This document shows positions 29,971 to 38,326 of a DNA stretch of 64,000 nt, in pieces. Numbering within the stretch: position 1 is the stretch's first letter; every line of letters begins with the position of its first letter. Source of the stretch: Amycolatopsis sp. A133 (GTDB lineage Bacteria; Actinomycetota; Actinomycetes; Mycobacteriales; Pseudonocardiaceae); the NCBI RefSeq assembly GCF_031082405.1, contig NZ_JAVHJU010000046.1, positions 1 through 64,000 of the forward strand, read 5' to 3'. Below the pieces are notes generated by a model that saw nothing but the letters and a program-made list of their open reading frames with translations, had not been told where the DNA came from and ran no database searches. Made by a program: the position numbers and the translations under genes.

Positions 29971-31140
29971 TCAGTACGCCTGGAGCTCGGCCAGCACGAG
30001 ACCGCTGCGCGGCTTGGGCGTGAAGTACGTGGCCTTGCGCGGCATCCGGCGGCCGGCCGCGTGCACCGCCAGGACGTCGGCGTAGCTGACCGGGGCCAGC
30101 AGCACCACCGCGTCCGCGTCCGGCGGCAGCGGGCGCCCCGCGGGGAGCGGGCGGACGCACGGGCCGTCGGGGTCGATGCCGAGCGCGCCGGCGAACAGGA
30201 CCTGCTCGACGATCTCGTGGTCGATCACCGGCCGGGGGCCGTCCGGTTCCGGCAGCGGTACCCGCAGCACCGCCGGACCGGCGCGCACGACCACCTCGCC
30301 GGTGACCGGCACGGCGTGCTCGTCGTAGCGGACGTCCAGGCCCGCCGCGCACCAGCGTGACACCAGGTCCTCCGGGCCGAGGCCGGTGCCGGTGAGGACG
30401 CGGTGGATCGCGCCGATCTTCAGGGCCGGTCCGGCGGTGACCAGTGCGAGCAGCGCGCCGTGCCCGGCCGCCGCCGCGGCGGCCACGCGGTGGTTGCCGT
30501 CGGCGACCAGCAGGTCCGTGCCCGCGACCGCGGCCAGGAGCCGGCTCTGCAGGGGCCCGGCGGGCACCACCCACAGGTCGTGCCGTCGGCCGGCCGCGTC
30601 CGAAGTGGACAGATCGGGCAGGCCGAGACCGGCGCAGGCCTGCTCCACCTGCTCGGTCAGCTCCCGGCCGCCGGTGGCCGGGACGAGCAGCGCCGCGCTG
30701 GTCGCGCAGCCGAGCCCGGCGAGCACGGCGGCGCGTTCGGCCACGACGTCGGGGTAGACGTCCTCGGTGTGGCGGACGCGCGCGGCGCCGTCGTCGGTCA
30801 CCGCCGCCGGGTCGACCAGGCAGAGCAGGCCGAGCGCCACCCCGTCCGGCCCTTCCACCCGGTAGGGCGCGACGATGTCGCGCACCGGCCGGTAGAACCG
30901 CTTGCGGAGCCGGTCGAGCACGGCGCGGGCGACCGGGACGGCCGCCGCCAGGTCGAGGCCGCGCGCCAAGGCCGCGGGCGTGCGGGCGGGGTGCTGGACG
31001 GCCAGGAGGCTGTCCGCGGCGCCGGGCACGGCCAGCGCGGCGATCACGCGGTCGGGTTCGGCGAACTCGTCGACGTCGGGGCCGGGGACCGCGTCGCGGA
31101 TCACCCAGCCCTGCTCGATCGGCCGGATCCAGTCGCTCAT
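29971..31140 (-). CDS. DUF1015-family protein
   Basis: 389 residues. Hallmarks of DUF1015 are present: RFYRPVRDIVAPYRVEGPDGVALGL, the TEDVYPD turn, the LLVADGNHRVAAA block (near 190) and the C-terminal MPRKATYFTPKPRSGLVL. The family is widespread and its biochemical activity is not established. The ATG at 31140 has GGGCAGG directly upstream, and homology starts near SDWIRPIEQGW. It is divergent from a drug exporter across 121 nt that hold two small palindromes. Confidence 0.85.
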   Translation of the reverse strand: MSDWIRPIEQGWVIRDAVPGPDVDEFAEPDRVIAALAVPGAADSLLAVQHPARTPAALARGLDLAAAVPVARAVLDRLRKRFYRPVRDIVAPYRVEGPDGVALGLLCLVDPAAVTDDGAARVRHTEDVYPDVVAERAAVLAGLGCATSAALLVPATGGRELTEQVEQACAGLGLPDLSTSDAAGRRHDLWVVPAGPLQSRLLAAVAGTDLLVADGNHRVAAAAAAGHGALLALVTAGPALKIGAIHRVLTGTGLGPEDLVSRWCAAGLDVRYDEHAVPVTGEVVVRAGPAVLRVPLPEPDGPRPVIDHEIVEQVLFAGALGIDPDGPCVRPLPAGRPLPPDADAVVLLAPVSYADVLAVHAAGRRMPRKATYFTPKPRSGLVLAELQAY

Positions 31141-31210
31141 CCTGCCCATCTTGCGCCACCGGGGCCGGGAAATTCGCTGGGGCCGGTACCGCGGGAATGG
31201 AATGCTTAGG

Positions 31211-31241
31211 ACTGCAAAGCAGTTGACTTCGGTCATGACCG
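31211..31241. promoter_or_regulatory. Two small palindromes upstream of the MFS exporter
   Basis: ACTGCAAAGCAGT (31211-31223) and CGGTCATGACCG (31230-31241) are perfect inverted repeats, separated by 6 nt, just before the exporter's ribosome site. They are candidate repressor sites; the regulator is not adjacent. Confidence 0.4.
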
Positions 31242-31261
31242 TCCCGAGGAGCACCCCGCCG

Positions 31262-32776
31262 ATGACGACACCCGCCGCCACCAGCGTGAAGGGGGTCGGC
31301 TTCCGGTCGGAACGCGGCCCGGTCCTGATCGCGGTCATGCTCAGCACCGCGCTGGTCGCGCTGGACAGCACCATCATCGCGACCGCCGTGCCGTCGGTGG
31401 TGCGCGACCTCGGCGGGTTCGCGCAGTTCCCGTGGCTGTTCTCGATCTACCTGCTCACCCAGGCGGTCACCGTCCCGCTCTACGGCAAGTTCGCCGACGT
31501 GCTCGGCCGCCGCCCGGTGATGTTCTTCGGCATCGCGGCGTTCCTGGTCGGCTCGGTGCTGTGCGGCGCCGCGTGGAGCATGCCGGTGCTGATCGCCGCC
31601 CGCGCGGTGCAGGGCATCGGGGCGGGCGCGATCCAGCCGATGTCGATGACGATCATCGGCGACCTCTACACCGTGGAGGAACGCGCCAGGGTGCAGGGTT
31701 ACGTGGCGAGCGTCTGGGGCGCGGCCTCGGTGATCGGCCCGACGCTCGGCGGCCTGTTCGCCGAGTACCTCGACTGGCGGTGGATCTTCTTCATCAACCT
31801 GCCGCTGGGCGCGATCGCCGCGCTGATGCTGTTCCGCGGTTTCCGCGAGCGCGTCGAGCGCAAGCCGCACAAGGTCGACTACCTGGGCGCGGCGCTGCTC
31901 ACCATCGGCTGCTCGCTGGTCATCCTCGGGCTGCTCGAGGGCGGCGTCGCGTGGGGCTGGGGCTCGCTGCCGAGCGTGGCGATCTTCGTGGCGGGGGCGC
32001 TGCTGCTGGCGGTGTTCGTCCTGGTGGAGAAGCGCGCGGCCGAGCCGGTGCTGCCGCTGTGGGTGTTCACCCGCCGGGTGCTGGTGGGCGGCAACCTGGT
32101 GGCGGTCGTGGTCGGCGCGGTCCTGATGGGGTTGACGTCGTACCTGCCGACGTACGCGCAGGGCGTGCTCGGCGCGGGCGCGCTGGTGGCCGGCTTCGCG
32201 GTGGCGGCACTGACGGTCGGCTGGCCGCTTTCGGCGTCCCTGGCGGGCAAGATCTACCTGCGCATCGGTTTCCGCGACACGGCGTTGATCGGCAGCGTGT
32301 TCATCATCGCGGGCGGCGTCCTGGTGGCCATGCTGGGCGCGGGTTCGTCGATCTGGGCGGCGGCGTTCGCGGCGTTCGTCCTCGGGGTGGGCCTGGGCCT
32401 GGCGGCGAGCCCGACGCTGGTGGCGATCCAGTCGGTGGTCGGTTGGGACCGCCGCGGCGTGGTGACGGCGACGAACCTGTTCAGCCGGTCCCTGGGCAGC
32501 GCGGTGGGGGCGGCGGCGTTCGGGGCCATCGCGAACGCAACGCTGGCTTCGCGGTTCGCATCCCCACCGGCGGGGGTGGGGCAGTTGCCGCCATCGGTGG
32601 ACGCGACGAGCCTGGTGCTGGACGGCCACGCGGACGACTCCCCGGCGGCGGTGTTCGTGCGCGGGGCTTTGGCGGAGGCGACGCACTACGTGTTCCTGGG
32701 GCTGGCGGCCGTGGCCGTGCTGTCCGTCGGGGCGCTGCTGCTGATGCCGCGGAAGACGGAACAACTGGAGTTCTAG
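31262..32776 (+). CDS. DHA2 (EmrB/QacA-type) 14-helix MFS exporter
   Basis: 504 residues with fourteen membrane segments. MLSTALVALDSTIIATAVPSVVRDLG is the DHA2 motif in helix 1, GKFADVLGRRPV the loop 2-3 signature, and ARAVQGIGAGAIQPMSMTIIGDL the helix 5 region. Drug or metabolite:H+ antiport is expected. The ATG at 31262 follows GAGGAG. An in-frame ATG at 31235 lacks a ribosome site and lies within a palindrome. It directly abuts the next gene (TAG then GTG). Confidence 0.9.
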   Translation: MTTPAATSVKGVGFRSERGPVLIAVMLSTALVALDSTIIATAVPSVVRDLGGFAQFPWLFSIYLLTQAVTVPLYGKFADVLGRRPVMFFGIAAFLVGSVLCGAAWSMPVLIAARAVQGIGAGAIQPMSMTIIGDLYTVEERARVQGYVASVWGAASVIGPTLGGLFAEYLDWRWIFFINLPLGAIAALMLFRGFRERVERKPHKVDYLGAALLTIGCSLVILGLLEGGVAWGWGSLPSVAIFVAGALLLAVFVLVEKRAAEPVLPLWVFTRRVLVGGNLVAVVVGAVLMGLTSYLPTYAQGVLGAGALVAGFAVAALTVGWPLSASLAGKIYLRIGFRDTALIGSVFIIAGGVLVAMLGAGSSIWAAAFAAFVLGVGLGLAASPTLVAIQSVVGWDRRGVVTATNLFSRSLGSAVGAAAFGAIANATLASRFASPPAGVGQLPPSVDATSLVLDGHADDSPAAVFVRGALAEATHYVFLGLAAVAVLSVGALLLMPRKTEQLEF

Positions 32777-33994
32777 GTGGCGGCCGCCGGTGGCGACGAC
32801 CGGCACTGGGCGACCTTGACCGGAAAGTCCGTGCTGGTCCTGGCGCCCCACATCGTCGCACTCGCCCGGCTCGACGACCTCGTCCCGCTCATCGGGACCG
32901 ATCACCGGACACAGCGGGTGTACGCCGTGCCGGACAACGGCGAGGACCGGCCCGACGTCGCCGAGCACATCCGCGGCCGGGGCGAAGTCCTGCTCTCCAT
33001 GGAACAAGCCCGCCGGGACGCGCACGGGCTCGTCCTCGCCGGCAGCGACCGCGGCATCGACGACGTGCGGGGGCCGGTCCTCCTCGTTCCCCACGGCGGC
33101 GGGCTCGGGCAGTACCGGCCGCAGCGCGCCGCCACCGGCACGGACGGGAAGCCCGTCACCGGGCTCGACCCCACCCGGCTGCTGCGGCACGGCCGCGTCC
33201 GCCCCACCCGGATCGTGCTCACCCACGACCGCGAGCTGGACCTTCTCACCCGGATCTGCCCGCAGGCCGTTCCGCACGCCCTCGTCGCCGGGGACATCGC
33301 CTTCGACCGCCTCGTGGCCGGCTCCGCCCACCGCGACCGCTACCGGCGCGCCCTCGGCGTCCGGCCCGGCCGGCAGCTCGTCGTCGTCACCTCGACCTGG
33401 TCGCCCCGGTCGGGCTTCGGCCACAACCCCCACCTCTTCCGGGACGTCGCCCGCGCGCTCCCGGCGGAGGATTTCCGGGTGGTCGCCTCCCTCCACCCGC
33501 AGATCTGGTCGCAGCACGGCACGGCCCAGGTGCTCGGCTGGCTCTCCGAGGGCCTCGAGGCCGGCCTCGAGGTGCTGGCGCCCCGCACCGACTGGCGTGG
33601 CGCCGTCACGGCCGCCGACTACCTGATGGGCGACTACACGTCACTCACGACGTTCGCCGCCGGAGCGGGGACGCCGGTCCTGCGCGTCCCCCACGGCCCC
33701 CAGCCGCTGCTTCCGGGCACTCCGGCCGCCGTCCTCGCCGCGCACAGCCCCCTCTGGGACACCACCCGGCCGCTCCTCCCCCAGCTCCACGCCGCAGCGG
33801 ACGCCCAGGGCCGCGGGCTCGGCGCCCGCATCGCCGGCCTGCTGACCTCTCGCCCCGGACAGGCCGCGAAGACCCTCCGGACGCAGATGTACGACCTGCT
33901 CGGCCTGAGCGAACCGGCCCGCCCGGCGCTGCTCTCCCCGGCTCCGCCGCCTCGCCTGCTCTCCCGGACCGCAGAGTCGCTGCCGCACTGGTGA
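32777..33994 (+). CDS. GT-B-fold, CDP-glycerol-glycerophosphotransferase-like protein
   Basis: 405 residues, with no membrane segment or signal. GPVLLVPHGGGLGQYRP, the LTHDRELDLL strand, VVTSTWSPRSGFG and the C-terminal DYLMGDYTSLTTFAAGAGTPVL follow the order of phosphate- and acidic-residue motifs in CDP-glycerol glycerophosphotransferases and related GT-B enzymes. Function uncertain; the N-terminal part is divergent. The GTG directly follows the exporter stop behind TGGAG, so they are probably co-transcribed. A cyclase-fold gene follows 58 nt later. Confidence 0.65.
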   Translation: MAAAGGDDRHWATLTGKSVLVLAPHIVALARLDDLVPLIGTDHRTQRVYAVPDNGEDRPDVAEHIRGRGEVLLSMEQARRDAHGLVLAGSDRGIDDVRGPVLLVPHGGGLGQYRPQRAATGTDGKPVTGLDPTRLLRHGRVRPTRIVLTHDRELDLLTRICPQAVPHALVAGDIAFDRLVAGSAHRDRYRRALGVRPGRQLVVVTSTWSPRSGFGHNPHLFRDVARALPAEDFRVVASLHPQIWSQHGTAQVLGWLSEGLEAGLEVLAPRTDWRGAVTAADYLMGDYTSLTTFAAGAGTPVLRVPHGPQPLLPGTPAAVLAAHSPLWDTTRPLLPQLHAAADAQGRGLGARIAGLLTSRPGQAAKTLRTQMYDLLGLSEPARPALLSPAPPPRLLSRTAESLPHW

Positions 33995-34052
33995 CGGCGT
34001 CCCGACCGGTCCGTCAGAATCGGAGGCCACCCGCAATCAGGAAGGCTCGACC

Positions 34053-34853
34053 TTGTCCGTCGACGACGTGCTCGCCGAACTCCCGCCCTACCGGGCTCTG
34101 CTGGTGGTCGACACCAAGGGCTTCGGCAGCAATCCCGATGCCACCCAGGCGATGGTGTCCGCCGCCATCCCGGACGTGCTCTCCCAGGCCTTCGAGCGGG
34201 CCGGGCTGCGGGAGGTCTGGGAAACCGCCCTCTTCCCGCACGGCACCGGTGACGGCTACGGCCTGGGCTTCGACCCGCGGTTCCTGCCCGCGGTCGTGAC
34301 CCGGTTCTTCGACGAGCTGCAGGCCGTGCTCGCCGAGCGGGATGCGCGGCTGCGGTCGGTGGCGCGGTCGGTGCGGCTGCGGATGCGGGCCAGCCTGAAC
34401 GTCGGCCCGATCCTCGAGCCCGCTGCGGGCACGACGTCGGCGGCCGCCATCGGCAGTGCCGTGATCACCACCCACCGGCTGCTCGATGCCGCGCCGGTGC
34501 GGGCGGTGCTGGAACGCTCGGATCCCGAGCAGACGTTCCTCGCCGTCGCCCTGTCCCAGCGGGTCTTCGAAGACGTGCTGGCCAGCGAATACGCAAAACT
34601 GCCCGCGACGAAGGTCGTCCCGGCGGACGTCGGGATCAAGGAGTACCGCGGCACCGTCTACCTCTACATCCCGAATCCGAGCGGGGACCTGCTGCGCCAC
34701 GGTGCCGGCGACGGCTACACCGACGAGCTGGCCGTGGCCAAGGCCAAGATCGAGCCACCACCGCCGGGCCGCACGACGAACCTCATCAGCGGGCCGGTGA
34801 GTGGGACCGCGTTCCAGATCGGCCAGGTGCACGGCGACCTGCACCACCGGTGA
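34053..34853 (+). CDS. Nucleotide-cyclase-fold protein with C-terminal RHIM-like amyloid motif
   Basis: 266 residues. Residues 13-205 look like a class III cyclase homology domain. Asp20 in LLVVDTKGFG and Asp67 in GTGDGYGLGF take the two metal-binding positions. GSAVITTHRLLDAAP (134-148) aligns with the helix that normally carries Asn...Arg; here the Asn is Ile or Thr while Arg142 remains. YRGTVYLYIP closes the domain. A proline-rich linker (231-242) leads to SGPVSGTAFQIGQVHGD, residues 246-262. Its Phe-Gln-Ile-Gly core and HG repeats resemble the RHIM-like/BASS3 amyloid signalling motifs of multicellular bacteria. TTG start with GGAAGG 7 nt upstream. It may be a cell-death or defence effector; no NLR partner is adjacent. 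Confidence 0.6.
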   Translation: MSVDDVLAELPPYRALLVVDTKGFGSNPDATQAMVSAAIPDVLSQAFERAGLREVWETALFPHGTGDGYGLGFDPRFLPAVVTRFFDELQAVLAERDARLRSVARSVRLRMRASLNVGPILEPAAGTTSAAAIGSAVITTHRLLDAAPVRAVLERSDPEQTFLAVALSQRVFEDVLASEYAKLPATKVVPADVGIKEYRGTVYLYIPNPSGDLLRHGAGDGYTDELAVAKAKIEPPPPGRTTNLISGPVSGTAFQIGQVHGDLHHR

Positions 34854-34856
34854 CGC

Positions 34857-35738
34857 CTAGTTCTGCAGCGGCACCAGTTCCGTCTGGAACTCCCCCAGGA
34901 AACCCGCAAAATCCCCGTGCCCGGGCCGGATCACGAACTTCGACAGCCCCGCCTCGATGTGCTGCTCCACCAGCCGGCGGGCCTCCGGCCAGCTCGTCGC
35001 CACCAGGTCCGGCAGCGGGACGCCGGGGCTCCGGCGGGCCGCCACGGCCGCGAGCTCGTCCGGGATGCCCCGGTCCGCCACCACCAGGCTGAGCCCGAAG
35101 TGGTCTTCCTCGATCTCGCGCCCCGCCTCCGCCGCGGCCGCCTGGATGGCGAGGCGGGCGTCCCGCGCCTGGGCCGGCGTGTGGAAACTGCCGAGCCAGC
35201 CGTCCGCCAGCCGCCCCGCGCGGCGCAGGGCCGCCGGGGCCGCTCCGCCCAGCCAGACGTCCAGGCGCTTCGCCGGGCGCGCGCCGAGCCGGACGCCGTC
35301 GACGGCGAAGAACTCGCCGTGGAAGGACACTTCGTCCTCCTCCAGCAGCCGGCGCAGCAGCACGAGCGACTCGTCGAACACCGCGGCGCGGCGCCCCTCC
35401 GGCACCGGGAACAGCCCGGCCTCGGCCGCGCGGGCCGGGCGCAGGCCGAACACCGGCAGAACGCGCTTGGGTGCCAGCCCGGCCAGGGTGAGCAGCTGCT
35501 TGGCCACCAGGACGGGGTGGCGCCCGGGCAGGATCGCGACCCCGGTGCCGACCTTGAGCTTCGACGTCCGGGCCAGCGCGTGCGCCATGCCGATCATCGG
35601 GTCGACTTCGGGCGAATACACCAGCTCGGACAGCCACAGCGAGTCGACGCCGGCTTCTTCGAGCCGCTGCGCCAGCCCGGCGAACTCCGCCGGCCCGGTG
35701 CCGGCCGCGGGCGCGACGCCCAGCCTGATCTTCAGCAA
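34857..35738 (-). CDS. LLM-class F420-dependent oxidoreductase
   Basis: 293 residues, a luciferase-like TIM barrel. LAQRLEEAGVDSLWLSEL, TSKLKVGTGVAILPGRHP, the SFHGEFFAVDG strand and KRLDVWLGGAAPAALRRAGRLADGWL are the standard blocks. Such enzymes use coenzyme F420 (or FMN) to reduce or oxidise small substrates; the substrate is unknown. The TTG at 35738 is behind GGGAGG at 4-5 nt. It lies 53 nt downstream of the MarR gene on the same strand, so co-transcription is possible, and it converges with the cyclase-like gene 3 nt away. Confidence 0.88.
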   Translation of the reverse strand: MLKIRLGVAPAAGTGPAEFAGLAQRLEEAGVDSLWLSELVYSPEVDPMIGMAHALARTSKLKVGTGVAILPGRHPVLVAKQLLTLAGLAPKRVLPVFGLRPARAAEAGLFPVPEGRRAAVFDESLVLLRRLLEEDEVSFHGEFFAVDGVRLGARPAKRLDVWLGGAAPAALRRAGRLADGWLGSFHTPAQARDARLAIQAAAAEAGREIEEDHFGLSLVVADRGIPDELAAVAARRSPGVPLPDLVATSWPEARRLVEQHIEAGLSKFVIRPGHGDFAGFLGEFQTELVPLQN

Positions 35739-35791
35739 GGTTCCTCCCGGAGGCTCTCCCGGGAGCAACGCGCCGGGCCGCCGGGAATTCC

Positions 35792-36229
35792 TCAGGCCGT
35801 CGCGTCGATGACCCGCGTCAGCACGCCGTGCAGTGCCTCCAGCTCGGAAACGTCCATGCCGAGGGTCTCGACCACCCGGTACGGGATCTTCTCCGCCTCC
35901 GCCCGCAGCGCCCGGCCCGTTGCGGTCAGCTCGACCGTCAGCCGGCGCTCGTCCGAGCGGCTGCGGTTGCGCGTGACGTAGCCGAGCGCCTCCAGCCGCT
36001 TGAGCAGCGGCGAGAGCGTCGCCGGTTCGTGGCGCAAGGCCGCGCCGAGGTCCTTCACCGAGCGCGGCGACCGCTCCCACAGCGCGAGCATCACCAGGTA
36101 CTGCGGATGGGTCAGGCCGTACGGCTCGAGCAGCGGCCGGTAGATCGCGATCACGCTGCGCGAAGCCACCGACAGCGCGAAGCACACCTGCCGGTCCAGC
36201 TTCAGGGGATCCTCACCCAGGTCGATCAT
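35792..36229 (-). CDS. MarR-family regulator, OhrR-like with conserved Cys
   Basis: 145 residues. The N-terminus LDRQVCFALSVASRSVIAIYRPLLEPYGLTHPQYLVMLALWE matches OhrR, including the reactive Cys (residue 16) that senses organic peroxides. The winged helix follows, with SVKDLGAALRHEPATLSPLLKRLEALG. No ohr peroxidase gene is adjacent. The neighbours are a DUF5313 gene (divergent) and an F420-type oxidoreductase (downstream). TAGGAT lies 6 nt before the ATG with no Shine-Dalgarno, so the mRNA is probably leaderless. A palindrome array lies 30-60 nt upstream. Confidence 0.9.
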   Translation of the reverse strand: MIDLGEDPLKLDRQVCFALSVASRSVIAIYRPLLEPYGLTHPQYLVMLALWERSPRSVKDLGAALRHEPATLSPLLKRLEALGYVTRNRSRSDERRLTVELTATGRALRAEAEKIPYRVVETLGMDVSELEALHGVLTRVIDATA

Positions 36230-36258
36230 GTCCCGATCCTACTGTGTCGTCGATCGCG

Positions 36259-36290
36259 CTAATGATTAGTGCACTAAATATTAGTGTACT
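36259..36290. promoter_or_regulatory. MarR/OhrR operator array in the divergent promoter
   Basis: Three overlapping AT-rich elements share the half-site TTAGTG: CTAATGATTAG (36259-36269), TTAGTGCACTAA (36266-36277, perfect palindrome) and TTAGTGTACT (36281-36290). The third overlaps TACTCT (36287-36292), the -10 of the divergent gene. A dimeric MarR protein would cover both promoters. Confidence 0.7.
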
Positions 36291-36299
36291 CTCGCCGGT

Positions 36300-36692
36300 A
36301 TGGAACGACCGAGTGTGCTCCGCTGGTTCGGCTACGCGGTGGGCGTGCGGCTCCCCCAGCGCTACAACGACTGGGCGTTGCACGACGCGACGTCGAAGCA
36401 CTGGCGAGCGCGGTACGTGCTCCAGCGGTCGGTCGGCATCGTGCCGCTGTGCGCCGTCTGGCTCCTGCTGCCCGGTTCGATCTGGCTGCGGCTCTCGCTG
36501 GTCCTCATGGCCGCGCTAGTGGCGTACTTCTACTCGTGCGCGTACATGGACGAGAGCGTCGAGCACCGGCTCGGCCGGCAGGGCTTTCCCCACCACACCG
36601 GACGCCGTCTCCGCGCCGAAGCCGACGAAGCGAAGAACGCCGAAGCGACCGCCCGCTACCTCGCGCGCTACCGGACGCCGTCGAAGGGTTAG
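36300..36692 (+). CDS. DUF5313-like small membrane protein
   Basis: 130 residues. MERPSVLRWFGYAVGVRLPQRYNDWALHDAT is the family's N-terminal block. Two hydrophobic helices follow at about 50-80 (VGIVPLCAVWLLLPGSIWLRLSLVLMAALVAYFYSC), then a basic, helical cytoplasmic tail. The function of this actinobacterial family is unknown. The ATG is 7 nt downstream of TACTCT with no Shine-Dalgarno, indicating a leaderless mRNA whose promoter overlaps the MarR operator. It may respond to peroxide through that regulator. Confidence 0.82.
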   Translation: MERPSVLRWFGYAVGVRLPQRYNDWALHDATSKHWRARYVLQRSVGIVPLCAVWLLLPGSIWLRLSLVLMAALVAYFYSCAYMDESVEHRLGRQGFPHHTGRRLRAEADEAKNAEATARYLARYRTPSKG

Positions 36693-36723
36693 CTCCGTCG
36701 CGGGTTGTTACAGTCCGGGGACG

Positions 36724-37662
36724 ATGAGACGCAAGCTCCGCCCGCCGATCCCGCCCCGCCACGGGCTGGAGCCCGCCCGGCTCAAACTGCCCGCCGACGG
36801 CGAGTGGCCGACGCTGCTGGCGCACCTCGTCGACCGGCTGCCGCGCGTCGCGCCGGACCGCATCGAGCAGATGCTGCGCGAAGAGCGCATCCACGGCGCC
36901 GACGGCCCGCTCGGCGTCGACACGCCGTATGCACCCGGCTCGTTCATCTGGTTCCACCGCGACCTGCCGGACGAGGTACCGGTGCCGTTCGCGATCGACG
37001 TGGTGCACCGCGACGAGCACCTGCTGGTCGTCGACAAGCCGCACTTCCTGGCGACCATCCCGCGCGGGCAGCACATCCTGGAGACGGCGCTCGTGCGGCT
37101 GCGCCGGGAGCTCGACCTGCCGCAGCTGTCCCCCGCGCACCGGCTGGACCGCGTCACCGCGGGGCTGGTGATGTTCGTGATCACGCCGGAGCTGCGCGGC
37201 AAGTACCAGACGCTGTTCCGCGACCGCCGGGTGCACAAGGAGTACGAGGCGATCGCGCCGTACGACCCCGGGCTGGAGCTGCCGAGGACCGTCCGCAGCC
37301 GGATCGTCAAAGAGCGCGGGGTGCTGGCCGCCCGCGAGGAGCCGGGCGAACCGAACGCCGAGACCTACGTCGACCTGCTCGAACACCGCGACGGGCTGGG
37401 CCGGTACCGGCTGGTCCCGTCGACCGGCCGCACCCACCAGCTGCGGGTGCACCTGAGCGGCCTCGGCATCCCGATCCTCGGCGACGACTTCTACCCGGTC
37501 CTGCGCGAGAAACCCTTGGGCGACTTCACAAAACCGCTGCAGCTGCTGGCCCGGGTCCTCGACTTCGACGACCCGCTGACCGGCGCGCACCGCCGGTTCA
37601 CCAGCGGACGGCAGCTCACCGCCTGGAACGACCCCGGCGCCTGGGCGGCGCCCCCGGCGTGA
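36724..37662 (+). CDS. RluA-family RNA pseudouridine synthase
   Basis: 312 residues. The catalytic block SPAHRLDRVTAGLVMFV holds the conserved Asp (near residue 142). VPFAIDVVHRDEHLLVVDKP precedes it. The VPSTGRTHQLRVHLSGLGIPILGDDFYP block completes the RluA fold. It isomerises uridine to pseudouridine in rRNA or tRNA; which site is unknown. The ATG lies 31 nt after the DUF5313 stop, behind GGGGA and a TACAGT box at 36708-36713. Confidence 0.92.
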   Translation: MRRKLRPPIPPRHGLEPARLKLPADGEWPTLLAHLVDRLPRVAPDRIEQMLREERIHGADGPLGVDTPYAPGSFIWFHRDLPDEVPVPFAIDVVHRDEHLLVVDKPHFLATIPRGQHILETALVRLRRELDLPQLSPAHRLDRVTAGLVMFVITPELRGKYQTLFRDRRVHKEYEAIAPYDPGLELPRTVRSRIVKERGVLAAREEPGEPNAETYVDLLEHRDGLGRYRLVPSTGRTHQLRVHLSGLGIPILGDDFYPVLREKPLGDFTKPLQLLARVLDFDDPLTGAHRRFTSGRQLTAWNDPGAWAAPPA

Positions 37663-37683
37663 CCCGGGAACGCCGCCGCGGTG

Positions 37684-38286
37684 TCACTTGCGCCAGAACT
37701 TGATGCCGCTCCACTGCACCGTGACCGGTCCCGCACCGCTGGCCGTGCGGTAGCTGCCGAACTTGTCGTAGTAGCTGCCGCCCGGGCTCGAGATCGTCTG
37801 CTTCAGGGAGCCGTTGAGGTAGACCTTGTGCGAGCTGCCGACCTGGTTGATCGTGTTGACCCGCACCGACGTGCCGACGGTCGCGCCGCTGCCCAGCGTC
37901 GCCCCGCCTTCCACCGCGTACATCCGGCCGCCCTTCTCGACGGCCAGCATGAAGTACGGGCCGGCGCCTCCGCCGTCGCGGAACGTCTGCTTGAGGCTGA
38001 TCCGGGAGCCGGTCATGCTGGTGATCTTGAAGGAGCCCTCGAACTGGTGGGTGCCGCCGGTGTAGGTGGTGTAGCGGCGTTCCGCGCGCTGGTCGCCGCT
38101 GCCGGTCGAGCAGGTGAGCTGGAACGTCAGCCCGGAGATCCGGCCGCAGCCCCGCTCCTGCTCGGAGTAGCCCGGCGAGTCCGCGGTCCACGGACCCGTA
38201 CCGACCTGGGCGTCCGCCACCGGGGTGAGCACCGTGAGCCCCAGCGCCGCCGCCGCGAGCACGCCCGCACCGTGAAGTCTGCGCAC
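37684..38286 (-). CDS. Secreted jelly-roll polysaccharide-lyase-like protein
   Basis: 200 residues. A Sec signal (about 1-26, ending VADA) precedes one beta-sandwich domain. GGTHQFEGSFKITSMTGSRISLKQTF, GPYFMLAVEKGGRMYAVEGG and the C-terminal GSYYDKFGSYRTASGAGPVTVQW resemble small polysaccharide lyases (alginate- or glucuronan-lyase fold). Catalytic residues cannot be assigned with confidence, and a binding-only role is possible. The GTG at 38286 is 6 nt from AGGAGG; the TTG at 38292 is too close. A GntR-type palindrome sits about 40 nt upstream. Confidence 0.72.
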   Translation of the reverse strand: MRRLHGAGVLAAAALGLTVLTPVADAQVGTGPWTADSPGYSEQERGCGRISGLTFQLTCSTGSGDQRAERRYTTYTGGTHQFEGSFKITSMTGSRISLKQTFRDGGGAGPYFMLAVEKGGRMYAVEGGATLGSGATVGTSVRVNTINQVGSSHKVYLNGSLKQTISSPGGSYYDKFGSYRTASGAGPVTVQWSGIKFWRK

Positions 38287-38326
38287 CGTCAACCTCCTGT
38301 GTCACTCGAGGCGGCGGTGACCGGGC

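Noticed and set aside
34857..36229. The MarR gene's apparent 442-codon read-through frame covering the oxidoreductase
   Set aside because: The real oxidoreductase starts at a TTG (35738) with GGGAGG; upstream codons in that frame are antisense-like filler over the MarR gene.
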